Assembly: GCA_015655445.1 (NCBI GenBank) | Contig: JAATFA010000040.1 | Coordinates: forward strand, 1 to 33,993 | Reading direction: 5' to 3' | Origin: Actinomycetales bacterium | GTDB lineage: Bacteria; Actinomycetota; Actinomycetes; Actinomycetales; Microbacteriaceae | Length of the DNA stretch: 33,993 nt | Shown: in pieces, positions 7,605 through 16,126 of the stretch | Layout: the number at the start of each line of letters is the position of its first letter | How positions within the stretch are numbered: the first letter of the stretch is position 1 | Program-made: the position numbers and the translations under genes | Notes under the pieces: generated by a model | What the model was told of the DNA's origin: nothing | What the model saw: the letters and a program-made list of their open reading frames with translations, nothing else | Database searches by the model: none

Positions 7605-9716
7605 GAGCGCGTCGGTGAGCAGCGACACGAGCGCCTCGAGCTGCACGGTCGACTCGGCGCCGAGCTCCTCGTCGCTCCCGTCGAGGGCGCGCGCCGCGAG
7701 CCCCGCCTTCGCGTCGATGAGCTCGGCGATCTTCGCGTCGATCGTCTGGGCGGCGAGGATGCGCCACGCGGTCACGGGAAGCTCCTGCCCGATCCGGTGC
7801 ACGCGGTCGATCGCCTGCGTCTGCTCCGCGTCCGTCCAGCTGAGCTCGGCGAGGACGACGTTCGAGGCGACCTGCAGGTTGACGCCCACGCCCGCCGCGG
7901 TGAGCGAGCACACGGCGATCGAGACGTCCGGGTCGTTCGTGAACGCGTCGATCTGCCGCTGGCGGAAGGCTGCCGTCTGGTCGCCCCGGATCGAGACCGT
8001 GCGCAGGCCCGCGCGCGCGAAGTGGTCCTCGGCGGCGTCCATGACGTCGATGTGCTTGGCGAAGAAGACGACCTTGCCGACGTTGCGCGCGAGGTTGACG
8101 GTGTAGTCGGCCGCGAGGCCCGCCTTCGCCTGCCCGATGCGGCGCACCATCGCGAACACGTTGTCGCCCGCCGTGCTGTGCTTCGACTCCTCGAGGTCGG
8201 CGTGCGCGACCGTGCGGATGACGGTCGCCGGGTCCGCGTCGGGGCGCGAGGCCATGACGCGGTCGAAGCGCTCGAGCAGCCGCGCGACGAGCTTGCGCTC
8301 CGACTCGCGGATCGAGCGGCCGAGCTCGCCGTCGAGCTCGACGGGGATGTCGGCGATGCGCCGCGCGGGGATGTCGGCGGCGACGTCGACCTTCTTGCGG
8401 CGCACGATGCCCATGTCGATGACGGCCTGGCGCGCGGCGGCGAAGAAGCCCGGGTCCGCGGGCGTGAGGCCCGTCTCGTCGAGCCTCTCCATGAGGGGGC
8501 CGAGCGGCCGCTTGTCGTCGATCCAGCCGAGGAACTCCCAGATCATGCGGAAGTCCTCGATCTGGTTGATGAGGGGCGTGCCCGTGAGCGCGATCATGAG
8601 CGCCTTGGGGTAGAGGGCGCGGATGCTCCGCGAGAGGGCGAGGACGTTCTGCGAGCGCTGCGACTCGCGGTTCTTGATGAAGTGCGCCTCGTCGACGACC
8701 ATGCCGCGGAAGCCGCGGCGAGAGAGCCACGCCACGTGGCGGTCGAGCACCTCGTAGTTGACGATGACGACGTCGGCGAAGGCGTCGAGGTCGTCGCCGT
8801 CGCCGTGCACGATCGTCGCCGTGCGGCGCGGCGTCCACAGCGCGACCTCGCGCGCCCAGTTGACCTTGACGACGTTGGGCGCGACGACGAGGAGGGGGTA
8901 GGAGCCCGTCGCGTACGCCGCGAGGAGCGCCTGCGCGGTCTTGCCGAGGCCCGGCTCGTCCGCGAGCAGGAACGTGCGGTGCCCCTGGCGCGCGGCCTCG
9001 ACGAAGCGCGCCTGGTGCGGCATGAGCTCGAGCCGTCCCGGCGTCTGCAGCGACTTCGGCTCGGGCAGCTCCATGCTCGCCGCGCCGCCGCCCGCGCCGT
9101 GCTCGAAGGCACGGAAGAGCGGCTCGATGAGCTCCCAGTTCGCGAGGCGGCTCGAGATCTCCTGCTTGGGCTTCGCCTGCAGCGCCGAGAGGTCGGGCGC
9201 GAGGAACGGGTTCGCCATCTGGTACTGCCGCACCGACTGCGGCACGACCTGGCGCTCGGCGTGCAGGTCGGGCTGCGGCGTCTCGGTCGTCACGACGAGC
9301 TCGTCCGGGCTCAGCTCGATGCCCGCCGCGAGGAGCATGTCGCGCCGCAGCTCGCGCGCCGCGGGCGTGATGGGCGCGTCGTCCTGCAGGAGCGAGATGA
9401 GGCTCGTGTCGCGCGCGGCCGTCTTGGCGAGGATCGCCGCGAGGCCGTCGAGGCGGCGCTGCCCCTCGGCGCGCTCCGCCTCGCTCATCGTCGTGTCGGT
9501 CTTGAGCCGCGCGCGCTCCTCGCGCAGGAGCATCGTCGCGACCTGGAAGCGCGTGCGATTGGCCGCCTTGACGGGCCCTCGCTGCGCCGCCGCCTCGACC
9601 TCGCGCGCGACGCGGGCGAGGATGGGGATGACGCCCGCCTCGTCGGCGTGCGGACGGCGCCGCTGGCTGTGGTTGCGGGCACGAGTGCCCGCGGAACGCT
9701 GGCCCGTGGTGGCCAT
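7590..9716 (-). CDS. SNF2/RapA-type DEAD/DEAH helicase
   Basis: This 708-residue SNF2-family ATPase is expected to translocate on double-stranded DNA and remodel bound proteins or act in repair. Motifs seen are Walker A DEPGLGKT (253-260), motif II DEAH (342-345), ALTGTPLIN (motif III), and DRVHRIGQ (motif VI) near the C-terminus. The first 225 residues are basic to mixed and show no domain I recognise; they may set target specificity. ATG 9716 is chosen because GGGAGGG stands five bases before it, and a TAGAAT -10 box at 9853-9858 would give a leader of about 130 nt. No nuclease or methylase partner is adjacent, so there is no sign of a defence module. The stop codon lies within the terminator hairpin. 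Confidence 0.87.
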   Translation of the reverse strand: MATTGQRSAGTRARNHSQRRRPHADEAGVIPILARVAREVEAAAQRGPVKAANRTRFQVATMLLREERARLKTDTTMSEAERAEGQRRLDGLAAILAKTAARDTSLISLLQDDAPITPAARELRRDMLLAAGIELSPDELVVTTETPQPDLHAERQVVPQSVRQYQMANPFLAPDLSALQAKPKQEISSRLANWELIEPLFRAFEHGAGGGAASMELPEPKSLQTPGRLELMPHQARFVEAARQGHRTFLLADEPGLGKTAQALLAAYATGSYPLLVVAPNVVKVNWAREVALWTPRRTATIVHGDGDDLDAFADVVIVNYEVLDRHVAWLSRRGFRGMVVDEAHFIKNRESQRSQNVLALSRSIRALYPKALMIALTGTPLINQIEDFRMIWEFLGWIDDKRPLGPLMERLDETGLTPADPGFFAAARQAVIDMGIVRRKKVDVAADIPARRIADIPVELDGELGRSIRESERKLVARLLERFDRVMASRPDADPATVIRTVAHADLEESKHSTAGDNVFAMVRRIGQAKAGLAADYTVNLARNVGKVVFFAKHIDVMDAAEDHFARAGLRTVSIRGDQTAAFRQRQIDAFTNDPDVSIAVCSLTAAGVGVNLQVASNVVLAELSWTDAEQTQAIDRVHRIGQELPVTAWRILAAQTIDAKIAELIDAKAGLAARALDGSDEELGAESTVQLEALVSLLTDALARRG

Positions 9717-9852
9717 GGCCCTCCCGCTGTGGGGGACGAGGCGCCGGCTCCGGCGCGTCCGTCCTGTCGTGCTCCCGCCACCGCGGCGGGACTGTGTCGC
9801 CTCGTGTCGGCCCAGACCCAGCACGAAACGCTGGTGGACCGAAGCTTCCTCC

Positions 9853-9858
9853 ATTCTA
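9853..9858 (-). promoter_or_regulatory. -10 box of the SNF2 helicase gene (TAGAAT)
   Basis: TAGAAT on the minus strand lies between the SNF2 start and the end of the FAD/Rieske gene. It predicts a leader of about 130 nt that carries the Shine-Dalgarno sequence GGGAGGG. Confidence 0.5.
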
Positions 9859-9957
9859 GGGCCTCCACGCGATGCGCGCGGCACACGTCCTCCGCCTGTC
9901 GCGAACGGGCGCCCGAGCACCGGAGGGCCGCTCAGCGGCGGCGGCGGCGGCGCGCGC

Positions 9958-11439
9958 TCACCCCGGCGCGAGGTCCCACGTCGCCGGCCCCTCGAGGAGC
10001 GTGCCGTCGGCGGCGAAGCGCGAGCCGTGCGCGGGGCAGTCCCAGCTGAGCTCCTGGTCGTTCCACGTGACGATCGCGTGCAGGTGCGGGCACACGGCCG
10101 AGAGGCGGCAGCTCACGCCGTCGACCGTCGAGATCGCGGTCGGCGCGAGCCCGGAGCGCCCGACGCGACCGCGGCCCTCCTCGGGAGCGTCGTCGCCGAG
10201 CGGCACGAGGAGCGCGCGCGTCCAGCCCGCGAGGTACTGTGTGGCGACGGCCGCGTTGACGCCGATGCCCCACGCGATCGCCTGCGGGAGCGTCACGCGA
10301 TGGTGCAGCGTGGTCGCCCACGGCTGGTGACCGCCGAGGATGTCGCCCGCGAGCGTGAGGGCGGCCTGCACGGCGTTCGTCATGCCCCACTTGTCGTAGC
10401 CCGTCGCGAGGTAGATCCGTCGCCGCCCGCGCGGCAGCCAGCCGACGAAGGGAACGCCGTGCGGTGTGCGGTAGTCCTGCGCGCTCCACACGTGCGTGCG
10501 CTCCGCCCCCGGCCACGTGCGGCCCGTCCACGCCGTGAGCTCGGAGACGAGCGACGCCGGGGAAGGATGGCGTCCGACGGGGTGGTCGTGGCCGCCGACG
10601 AGCAGGAGCTCGTCCTCGCCGTCGCGCACGGTGCGCAGCGACCGCGTGGGCGCGTCCACGCTCAGGTACATGCCCGCGGGCAGCTCCCCGCCCGGCACGC
10701 GGAACGTCGCCGCGTAGGACCGGCGCGGCTCGACCTTCGCGAAGTAGAGCCCGCGGTCGAGGATCGGCACGCCCGTCGCGAGGATGACGTATCGCGCGAG
10801 CACGTCCCCCCTGCTCGTGCGCACGCGGGCGGGGTCGCTCGCGCGCACTCCCGTGACGCGCACATCCTCGACGACGACCCCTCCGTGTGCGTGCAGGTCG
10901 TCCACGAGCGCCGCGAGCACGCGCAAGGGATCGATCTGGGCCTGGTCGGCGAGGCGCACGGCGCCGTAGGTCGTGAACGGGAGGGCGGCGTCGGGCAGGC
11001 GCTCGACGGGCAGGCCGGCCGAGCGCGCTGCCTCGAGCTCGCGGTCGAGCGCGGGCACGCCGGAGAGCGAGGACGTGAAGCTGTAGGCGTCGCGGCGCTC
11101 GACGGGGATGCCACGGTCCTCCGCGTAGCGGAGCATCCAGCGCTGCCCCTCGAGGTTCGCCTGCACGTAGGCCTCGAGCACGGACTGGCCGCTCATGCGC
11201 CGGATGCGCTGCAGCTGCGCGCCCTGGAGCACGCTGAGCTTCGCGGTCGTGCGGCCCGTCGTCCCCGTGCCGACGCGACGCGACTCGAGCACCGCGACGC
11301 GATGGCCCGCGCGCGCGAAGAGGTTCGCGGCGACGAGTCCCGTGAGCCCGGCCCCCACGACGACGGTGTCGTACCGCTCGTCCGGCTCGAACGGGTCCGT
11401 GGCGATCGCGGGCGCGCGATCGAGCCATAGCGAGGTCAT
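9958..11439 (-). CDS. FAD-dependent oxidoreductase with C-terminal Rieske [2Fe-2S] domain
   Basis: This 493-residue protein fuses a DAO-type FAD domain to a Rieske ferredoxin domain. The Rossmann motif GAGLTG lies at 29-34 after a short N-terminal tail. The Rieske ligands are C450-x-H452 and C468-x2-H471, near the C-terminus. Electrons probably pass between FAD and the cluster within one chain; the substrate is unknown. RTTAKLS after the FAD motif and GYDKWGMTNA before the Rieske domain are typical of this bacterial family. ATG 11439 is preceded by GGAGGT, and a TACCGT -10 box at 11484-11489 would give a leader of about 38 nt. The gene is divergent from the macrodomain gene and apparently monocistronic. 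Confidence 0.88.
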   Translation of the reverse strand: MTSLWLDRAPAIATDPFEPDERYDTVVVGAGLTGLVAANLFARAGHRVAVLESRRVGTGTTGRTTAKLSVLQGAQLQRIRRMSGQSVLEAYVQANLEGQRWMLRYAEDRGIPVERRDAYSFTSSLSGVPALDRELEAARSAGLPVERLPDAALPFTTYGAVRLADQAQIDPLRVLAALVDDLHAHGGVVVEDVRVTGVRASDPARVRTSRGDVLARYVILATGVPILDRGLYFAKVEPRRSYAATFRVPGGELPAGMYLSVDAPTRSLRTVRDGEDELLLVGGHDHPVGRHPSPASLVSELTAWTGRTWPGAERTHVWSAQDYRTPHGVPFVGWLPRGRRRIYLATGYDKWGMTNAVQAALTLAGDILGGHQPWATTLHHRVTLPQAIAWGIGVNAAVATQYLAGWTRALLVPLGDDAPEEGRGRVGRSGLAPTAISTVDGVSCRLSAVCPHLHAIVTWNDQELSWDCPAHGSRFAADGTLLEGPATWDLAPG

Positions 11440-11483
11440 GCTCCCGGCACCTCCGCTCTCCGCCCGACGGCGCGGACGCTCTC

Positions 11484-11489
11484 ACGGTA
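11484..11489 (-). promoter_or_regulatory. Candidate -10 box of the FAD/Rieske gene (TACCGT)
   Basis: TACCGT on the minus strand lies 44 bases upstream of ATG 11439. This gives a short leader that includes the GGAGGT Shine-Dalgarno sequence. Confidence 0.45.
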
Positions 11490-11564
11490 TTGTCCCCCAC
11501 GGGCGTGCTCCGGATCGCCTGGACACAGGCTCAGCGAAGCCGCGCGGAGCGGCGCGCTGGGCCC

Positions 11565-11570
11565 TATCGT
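11565..11570 (+). promoter_or_regulatory. Candidate leaderless -10 box (TATCGT)
   Basis: TATCGT ends six bases before the GTG at 11577, the expected first residue of the macrodomain protein. Confidence 0.55.
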
Positions 11571-11576
11571 GGCCTC

Positions 11577-12104
11577 GTGCGCATCGAGCTGGTCCGGGGC
11601 GACATCACGCGGCAGTCCGTCGACGCGATCGTGAACGCGGCGAACTCCTCCCTCCTCGGCGGCGGGGGTGTCGACGGCGCGATCCACCGGGCGGGCGGCC
11701 CGGAGATCCTCGAGGAGTGCCGGCGCATCCGGCGCGAACGCTACCCCGACGGACTGCCGCCGGGACAGGCCGTCGCGACGACCGCGGGACGGCTTTCCGC
11801 ACGCTGGGTCATCCACACCGTCGGCCCGGTCTACTCCCGACGCGAGGACCGCAGCGCCGTGCTCGCGAGCGCGTACCGCGAGTCCGCGCGCCTCGCCGCG
11901 CGCCTGGGCGCACGGTCGATCGCCTTCCCCGCGATCTCGGCGGGCGTCTACGGCTGGCCCATGGACGACGCCGCGCGCATCGCGATCGGCACCATCCGCT
12001 AGCTCACCGAGGACGAGACGCCGGGGCTCGAGGTCGCGCGGTTCGTGCTCTTCTCGGACGACGCGCTGCACGCGTTCGAGCGCGCGGCCGCGGCGCCCGC
12101 GTAG
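11577..12104 (+). pseudogene. Macrodomain ADP-ribose hydrolase (YmdB-like), interrupted by in-frame TAG
   Basis: Macrodomains of this type remove ADP-ribose or deacetylate O-acetyl-ADP-ribose. The N-terminal strand RIELVRGDITRQSVDAIVNAAN, the ligand loop GGGGVDGAIH and the second loop AISAGVYGWP are all intact. TAG at 12000-12002 (codon 142) stops translation after GTIR. The same frame then continues with a normal family C-terminus, including VARFVLFSD and AFERA, to TAG at 12102-12104. The total of 175 codons matches a full-length family member. The truncated product would lack the last strand and helix, so it is probably unstable. GAG to TAG is the simplest change. GTG 11577 with a TATCGT box six bases upstream sets the start. 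A sequencing error or readthrough remain possible. Confidence 0.82.
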
Positions 12105-12120
12105 CGCCCGAGCTGGAAGG

Positions 12121-12696
12121 CTAGAGACGCGGCAGCGTGATCGTGCCGCTCATGGGCGGCAGCTCGCGCAAGCGCTCGAGCGCGGGCCGCAGCTAGGCGA
12201 GCCACGCCTGATAGCCCGCCTCGTTGAGGTGCAGACGATCGGGGCTGTACTCGGGGTCGATCTCGCCGTCCTCGCGGGCGAGCGCCGGCCACAGGTCGAG
12301 GTACTGCCCGCGCACCGTCGCGACGAACTGCCACAGGTGGCGGTTGGCGTCGCGCACGCCGTCGGCGATCTCCCGCCCGCGCGGCGGGATCGACACGAGC
12401 AGGAGCCGCGAGCTCGGCAGAGCCTTGCGCAGCTCCACCATGATCGTCTCGACGCCGCGCACGACGCGCTCGACCGAGCGGCGCGCGCCGAAGTCGTTCG
12501 TGCCGATGAGCAGCACGACCTCGTCGGGGTCCGCGGCGACGACGTCGTCGAGCCGCGCGAGCAGGTCGTCGGTCGTCTCCCCCGGCGCGCCGAACTCGAG
12601 GACCTCGTCGTCGGGGAACCACTCCGCCCAGCGCCCGCCCGCGATGAGATCGTCACCGACGAGGGCGAGGCGATGTCGTGGGGTCTCGTGCGTCAT
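12121..12696 (-). pseudogene. SGNH/GDSL-type hydrolase, interrupted by in-frame TAG
   Basis: SGNH hydrolases are esterases or lipases with conserved Ser, Gly, Asn and His blocks. Seen here are block I as GDDLIAGG near residue 14, the Gly region GAPGETT, block III GTNDFG, and block V DRLHLNEAGYQAW. TAG at 12193-12195 is codon 168 and follows QAWLA. The frame then continues with LRPALERLRELPPM to TAG at 12121-12123, as full-length relatives do. The block I serine is replaced by aspartate, so even the complete protein might lack ordinary esterase activity. ATG 12696 has GAGGAG eight bases upstream. The gene converges on the interrupted macrodomain gene with 16 bases between the two restored ends. 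Confidence 0.8.
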
Positions 12697-12787
12697 CTCG
12701 AACTCCTCAACCCGCCGTCAGGGATCGCGAACGTCCCTCCATCATCCGCCGCGCTCCCGGCAAAGGCCAAGAGCGCGCCGCCCCGCC

Positions 12788-13651
12788 TCACGTCTCGCGC
12801 AGACGCCGCTCGATCGCCTCGCGCGCGGGGATAGAGGGCACAGCGCCCTCGGTCTCGACGGCGAGCGACGATGCCGCGTTCGCGAACGCGGCGGCCTCCG
12901 CGAGCGCCGCGCCCTCCGCGAGACGCGCCGAGAGGGCCCCCACGAACGTGTCCCCCGCGCCCGTCGTGTCGACGACAGGGACGACGCGGCCGGGGACGAC
13001 GATCGTGCCGGAGGCGTCCCGCACCTCCGCGCCGCGAGGCCCGAGCGTGCGGACGACGACCGGCACTCCCGCCAGCGCGTCGCCGAAGGCCGCGGCCTCG
13101 TGCTCGTTGACGACGAGGACGTCGACCGCGTCGAGCACGGACGCCGGAAGCGGGCGCCACGGCGCCGCGTTGAGCACGACGCGCGTGCCCGCCGAGCGCG
13201 CCGTCGTCACGGACTCCTCGACGACCTCGAGGGGAACCTCGAGCTGGGCGACGAGCACGCGCGCGTCGCGGATCGCGGCGCGGTCGTCCTCGGTGAGCGT
13301 CACGAGCGACGCGTTCGCGGCCGCGTCGACGACGATCGCGTTCTCGCCGCGCTCCTCGAGCAGGATGATGGCGGTCCCGGTCGGTCCCTCGACCGTGCGC
13401 ACGCGCGTGACGTCCACCCCGTCGGTCGCGAGCGCCTCGCGGAGCCACGCGCCGTTCCCGTCGTCGCCGACCGCCGCGACGAAGGCCGTCGAGGCGCCCG
13501 CGCGTGCCGCCGCGACCGCCTGGTTCTGCCCCTTGCCGCCCCGAGCGCGCGCCGTGCCCGTCGAGAGGATGGTCTCGCCGCCCGCGGGGATGCGGGGAAT
13601 GCGGTAGACGAGATCGACGTTCGCGCTCCCCACCACGACGACCTCGACCAC
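12788..13651 (-). CDS. rbsK: Ribokinase-like PfkB-family sugar kinase
   Basis: This 287-residue PfkB-family kinase most likely phosphorylates ribose or deoxyribose at O5. It has the N-terminal strand VVVVGSANVD, the sugar-binding GGKGQNQA (38-45), and the C-terminal signature DTTGAGDTF with catalytic base D234. ANAASSLAVETEGAVPSIP is typical of RbsK. The start is GTG 13651; TACGCT six bases upstream indicates a leaderless transcript. The gene sits immediately downstream of the deoC-ALDH operon on the same strand but keeps its own promoter. That position makes pentose or deoxyribose salvage a sensible role. No ribose transporter is adjacent. Confidence 0.85.
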   Translation of the reverse strand: MVEVVVVGSANVDLVYRIPRIPAGGETILSTGTARARGGKGQNQAVAAARAGASTAFVAAVGDDGNGAWLREALATDGVDVTRVRTVEGPTGTAIILLEERGENAIVVDAAANASLVTLTEDDRAAIRDARVLVAQLEVPLEVVEESVTTARSAGTRVVLNAAPWRPLPASVLDAVDVLVVNEHEAAAFGDALAGVPVVVRTLGPRGAEVRDASGTIVVPGRVVPVVDTTGAGDTFVGALSARLAEGAALAEAAAFANAASSLAVETEGAVPSIPAREAIERRLRET

Positions 13652-13657
13652 GCTTCG

Positions 13658-13663
13658 AGCGTA
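13658..13663 (-). promoter_or_regulatory. Candidate leaderless -10 box (TACGCT)
   Basis: TACGCT on the minus strand ends six bases before the GTG start of the ribokinase-like gene. Confidence 0.55.
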
Positions 13664-13698
13664 CCGGTCGGCGGGGGACGGCACGGACGCGTGCGTCC

Positions 13699-14553
13699 CT
13701 AGCGCGTCGACTTCGGATGCCAGACGGTCTTGACCTCGGTGAGGGCGGTGATGCGCTCGAGGGTGAGCGGGGGGACGCCGGGCTCGGGGCGACGTACGCG
13801 CGTGAGGGTCTCGGCGGCCGCGACCTCGAGGTCGACCCACTCGAGGGAGCCGGCGCCGGTGAGGTCGAGCGCGTTGACGTCGGCGTGACTTGCGAGCCAG
13901 GGGGCGATCTGGGCGGGCGCGCCCGTGAGGATGTTGACGACGCCGGGGGGCAGGTCGCTCGTGGCGAGGACCTCGGCGAGGCTGATCGCCGAGAGCGGGG
14001 CGCTCTCGGCGGCGACCGCCACGACGGCGTTGCCGGAGACGATCGCGGGCGCGACGACGCACACGAGGCCCAGCAGAGCGGAGTCCTGAGGGGCGACGAC
14101 CGCGACGACGCCCGTCGGCTCGGGGGTCGAGAGGGTGAAGTAGGGGCCCGCGACGGGGTTGGCGTTGCCGGCGACCTGGGCGTACTTGTCGGCCCAGCCG
14201 GCGTACCAGACCCACGCGTCGATCGCGGACTCGACCTCCGCGGCGGCGAGGGTGCGGCGGCCGCCGCGCTGGGCGAGGATCTCGTCGGTGAACTGCTGGG
14301 CGCGGCCCTCGAGCATCTCGGCGATGCGGTAGAGGACCTGGCCGCGGTTGTAGGCGCTCGCGCCGACCCATCCGGGCTGCGCGGCGCGCGCGGCGACGAC
14401 GGCGTCGCGCGAGTCCTTGCGGCTCGCGGACGCCGCGTGGGCCAGGAACTCGCCCTTCGGGCCCGTCACCGGGTAGGTGCGGCCCGACTCGCTGCGGGGG
14501 AAGGCCCCGCCGATGTATAGCTTGTAGGTCTTGGGCACGCTCAACCGCGTCAC
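13699..14553 (-). CDS. Short aldehyde dehydrogenase homologue without catalytic residues
   Basis: This 284-residue protein matches the N-terminal, NAD-binding part of aldehyde dehydrogenases (LYIGGAFPRSESGRTYPV, GVVNILTGAP, ALDLTGAGSLE). The oxyanion PWN motif is replaced by APQDS, the lysine of VLKPA is missing (VVAVAAES), and the protein ends before the catalytic cysteine domain. It is probably a non-catalytic partner of the full-length ALDH encoded just upstream. The GTG start at 14553 overlaps that gene's stop codon as GTGA, which implies translational coupling and paired synthesis. The clean frame and coupling argue against a decaying pseudogene. The stop is TAG at 13699. Confidence 0.8.
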   Translation of the reverse strand: MTRLSVPKTYKLYIGGAFPRSESGRTYPVTGPKGEFLAHAASASRKDSRDAVVAARAAQPGWVGASAYNRGQVLYRIAEMLEGRAQQFTDEILAQRGGRRTLAAAEVESAIDAWVWYAGWADKYAQVAGNANPVAGPYFTLSTPEPTGVVAVVAPQDSALLGLVCVVAPAIVSGNAVVAVAAESAPLSAISLAEVLATSDLPPGVVNILTGAPAQIAPWLASHADVNALDLTGAGSLEWVDLEVAAAETLTRVRRPEPGVPPLTLERITALTEVKTVWHPKSTR

Positions 14554-16106
14554 TTGCCGTTCCCCTTCCCGCCTCGGCCGGAGGCCGCGGAGCGCGCCGA
14601 CGCGGACGCGCGCGTCGCCGCCGAGCCGGTCACGCCCGTCGTGTCGATCATCGCCGGCGGTGTCGCGAGGGTGCTCGGGCTCAGGTAGGGGTGCAGCCCG
14701 TGGCGGCCGCCCTCGCGACCGTAGCCGGACTCCTTGTAGCCGCCGAACGGGGCGGCGGGGTCGAACCGGTTGAACGTGTTCGCCCACACGACACCCGCAC
14801 GCAGCTGGTCCGCGATCGCGAGGATCCGCGAGCCCTTCTCCGACCAGATGCCGGCGGAGAGCCCGTACGGCGTGTTGTTCGCCTTCGCGACCGCCTCGGC
14901 GAGCGTGCGGAAGGTCAGCACCGAGAGCACGGGGCCGAAGACCTCCTCGCGCGCGATGCGCGAGGAGGTCGTCACGCCGTCGAAGATCGTCGGCGCGAAC
15001 CAGAACCCCCGATCGGGGATCGCGCACTCCGGGCTCCACCGCGTGGCACCCTCCTGCTCCCCGGCTGCGGAGAGCTCGCGGATGCGCTCGAGCTGCTCTG
15101 CCGAGTTGATCGCCCCGATGTCGGTGTTCTTGTCCAGGGGGTCGCCCAGCCGCAGCGTCGCCAGGCGCCGCTTGAGCCGGTCGAGGACCTCGTCGTGGAT
15201 GCTCTCCTGCACGAGCAGCCGGCTGCCCGCGCAGCACACGTGGCCCTGGTTGAAGAAGATGCCGTTGACGATCCCCTCGACCGCCTCGTCGAGCGGCGCG
15301 TCGTCGAAGACGATGTTCGCGGCCTTGCCCCCGAGCTCGAGCGTGAGCCGCCTGCCCGTCCCCGCGACCGCGCGCGCAATCTGGCGCCCCACCGCCGTCG
15401 ACCCCGTGAAGGCGACCTTGTCCACGCCCGGGTGCGCGACGAGAGTGCGGCCGGTCTCCCCCGCGCCCGTGAGGATGTTCACGACCCCCGGCGGCAGGTC
15501 CGCCTGCTGCAGGATCTCGGCGAGCAGGAGCGCCGTGAGGGGCGTCGTCTCGGCGGGCTTGAGCACGACCGTGTTCCCCGCCGCGAGCGCGGGCGCGATC
15601 TTCCACGCCGCCATGAGCAGCGGGAAGTTCCACGGGATCACCTGGGCGGCGACGCCCAGCGGACGCGGACGCGGGCCGAGCCCCGCGTACTCGAGCTTGT
15701 CCGCCCAGCCCGCGTAGTAGAAGAACCAGGCCGCCACGAGCGGGATGTCCACGTCCCGGCTCTCCCGGATCGGCTTGCCGTTGTCCAGGCTCTCCGCGAC
15801 CGCGAGCTCGCGCGCCCGCTCCTGCACGAGGCGCGCGATCCGGAAGAGGTACTTGCCGCGATCCGTGCCGCTCATCCGCGACCACGTCCGCTCGTAGGCG
15901 CGCCGGGCGGCCGCGACCGCGGCGTCCACGTCCCGCTCGTCCGCGCGTGCGACCTGCGCTATGCGCTCCTCCGTCGCGGGCGAGATCGTCACGAACGGCT
16001 CGCCGTGCCCGTCCACGAACTCCCCGTCGACGAAGAGGCCGTACTCCGGCCGCAGCGACAGGATCGACGCCGACTCGGGAGCCGGCGCGTAGTCCAGAAA
16101 GCCCAT
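14550..16106 (-). CDS. NAD(P)-dependent aldehyde dehydrogenase
   Basis: This 518-residue ALDH oxidises an aldehyde to the acid. All catalytic elements are present: N160 in IPWNFP, K183 in VLKPAE, E257 in LELGGK, and nucleophile C291 in NQGHVCCAGS. It lies 20 bases downstream of deoC. DeoC yields acetaldehyde and glyceraldehyde-3-phosphate, so acetaldehyde is the likely substrate. The last 30 residues (TGSAATRASASARS and a basic GGKGNGK end) are a low-complexity tail beyond the usual ALDH end; it could serve contact with the short homologue translated next. ATG 16106 is chosen because GGCGGGG precedes it and it leaves a normal N-terminus. Confidence 0.9.
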   Translation of the reverse strand: MGFLDYAPAPESASILSLRPEYGLFVDGEFVDGHGEPFVTISPATEERIAQVARADERDVDAAVAAARRAYERTWSRMSGTDRGKYLFRIARLVQERARELAVAESLDNGKPIRESRDVDIPLVAAWFFYYAGWADKLEYAGLGPRPRPLGVAAQVIPWNFPLLMAAWKIAPALAAGNTVVLKPAETTPLTALLLAEILQQADLPPGVVNILTGAGETGRTLVAHPGVDKVAFTGSTAVGRQIARAVAGTGRRLTLELGGKAANIVFDDAPLDEAVEGIVNGIFFNQGHVCCAGSRLLVQESIHDEVLDRLKRRLATLRLGDPLDKNTDIGAINSAEQLERIRELSAAGEQEGATRWSPECAIPDRGFWFAPTIFDGVTTSSRIAREEVFGPVLSVLTFRTLAEAVAKANNTPYGLSAGIWSEKGSRILAIADQLRAGVVWANTFNRFDPAAPFGGYKESGYGREGGRHGLHPYLSPSTLATPPAMIDTTGVTGSAATRASASARSAASGRGGKGNGK

Positions 16107-16126
16107 CGAGATCCCCGCCCGTCCGC

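Noticed and set aside
9717-9850. Upstream in-frame ATG (MEEASVHQ) as the true start of the SNF2 gene
   Set aside because: That ATG overlaps the predicted -10 box, has no ribosome-binding site, and encodes a low-complexity basic segment. ATG 9716 has GGGAGGG at ideal spacing.
9935-9951. CGG trinucleotide run near the end of the FAD/Rieske gene
   Set aside because: It is short and of a kind expected by chance in DNA of this composition.
7590-11439. SNF2 helicase plus neighbours as a defence system
   Set aside because: No nuclease, methylase, phospholipase D or other defence partner is adjacent. The next gene is a metabolic FAD/Rieske enzyme with its own promoter and leader.
12000-12195. Genome-wide UAG reassignment
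   Set aside because: Eight or so other genes in the window (helicase, aminotransferase, short ALDH, aldo/keto reductase, ROK kinase, ribF, Fpg/Nei, rbfA) end properly at TAG, so UAG is a working stop codon.
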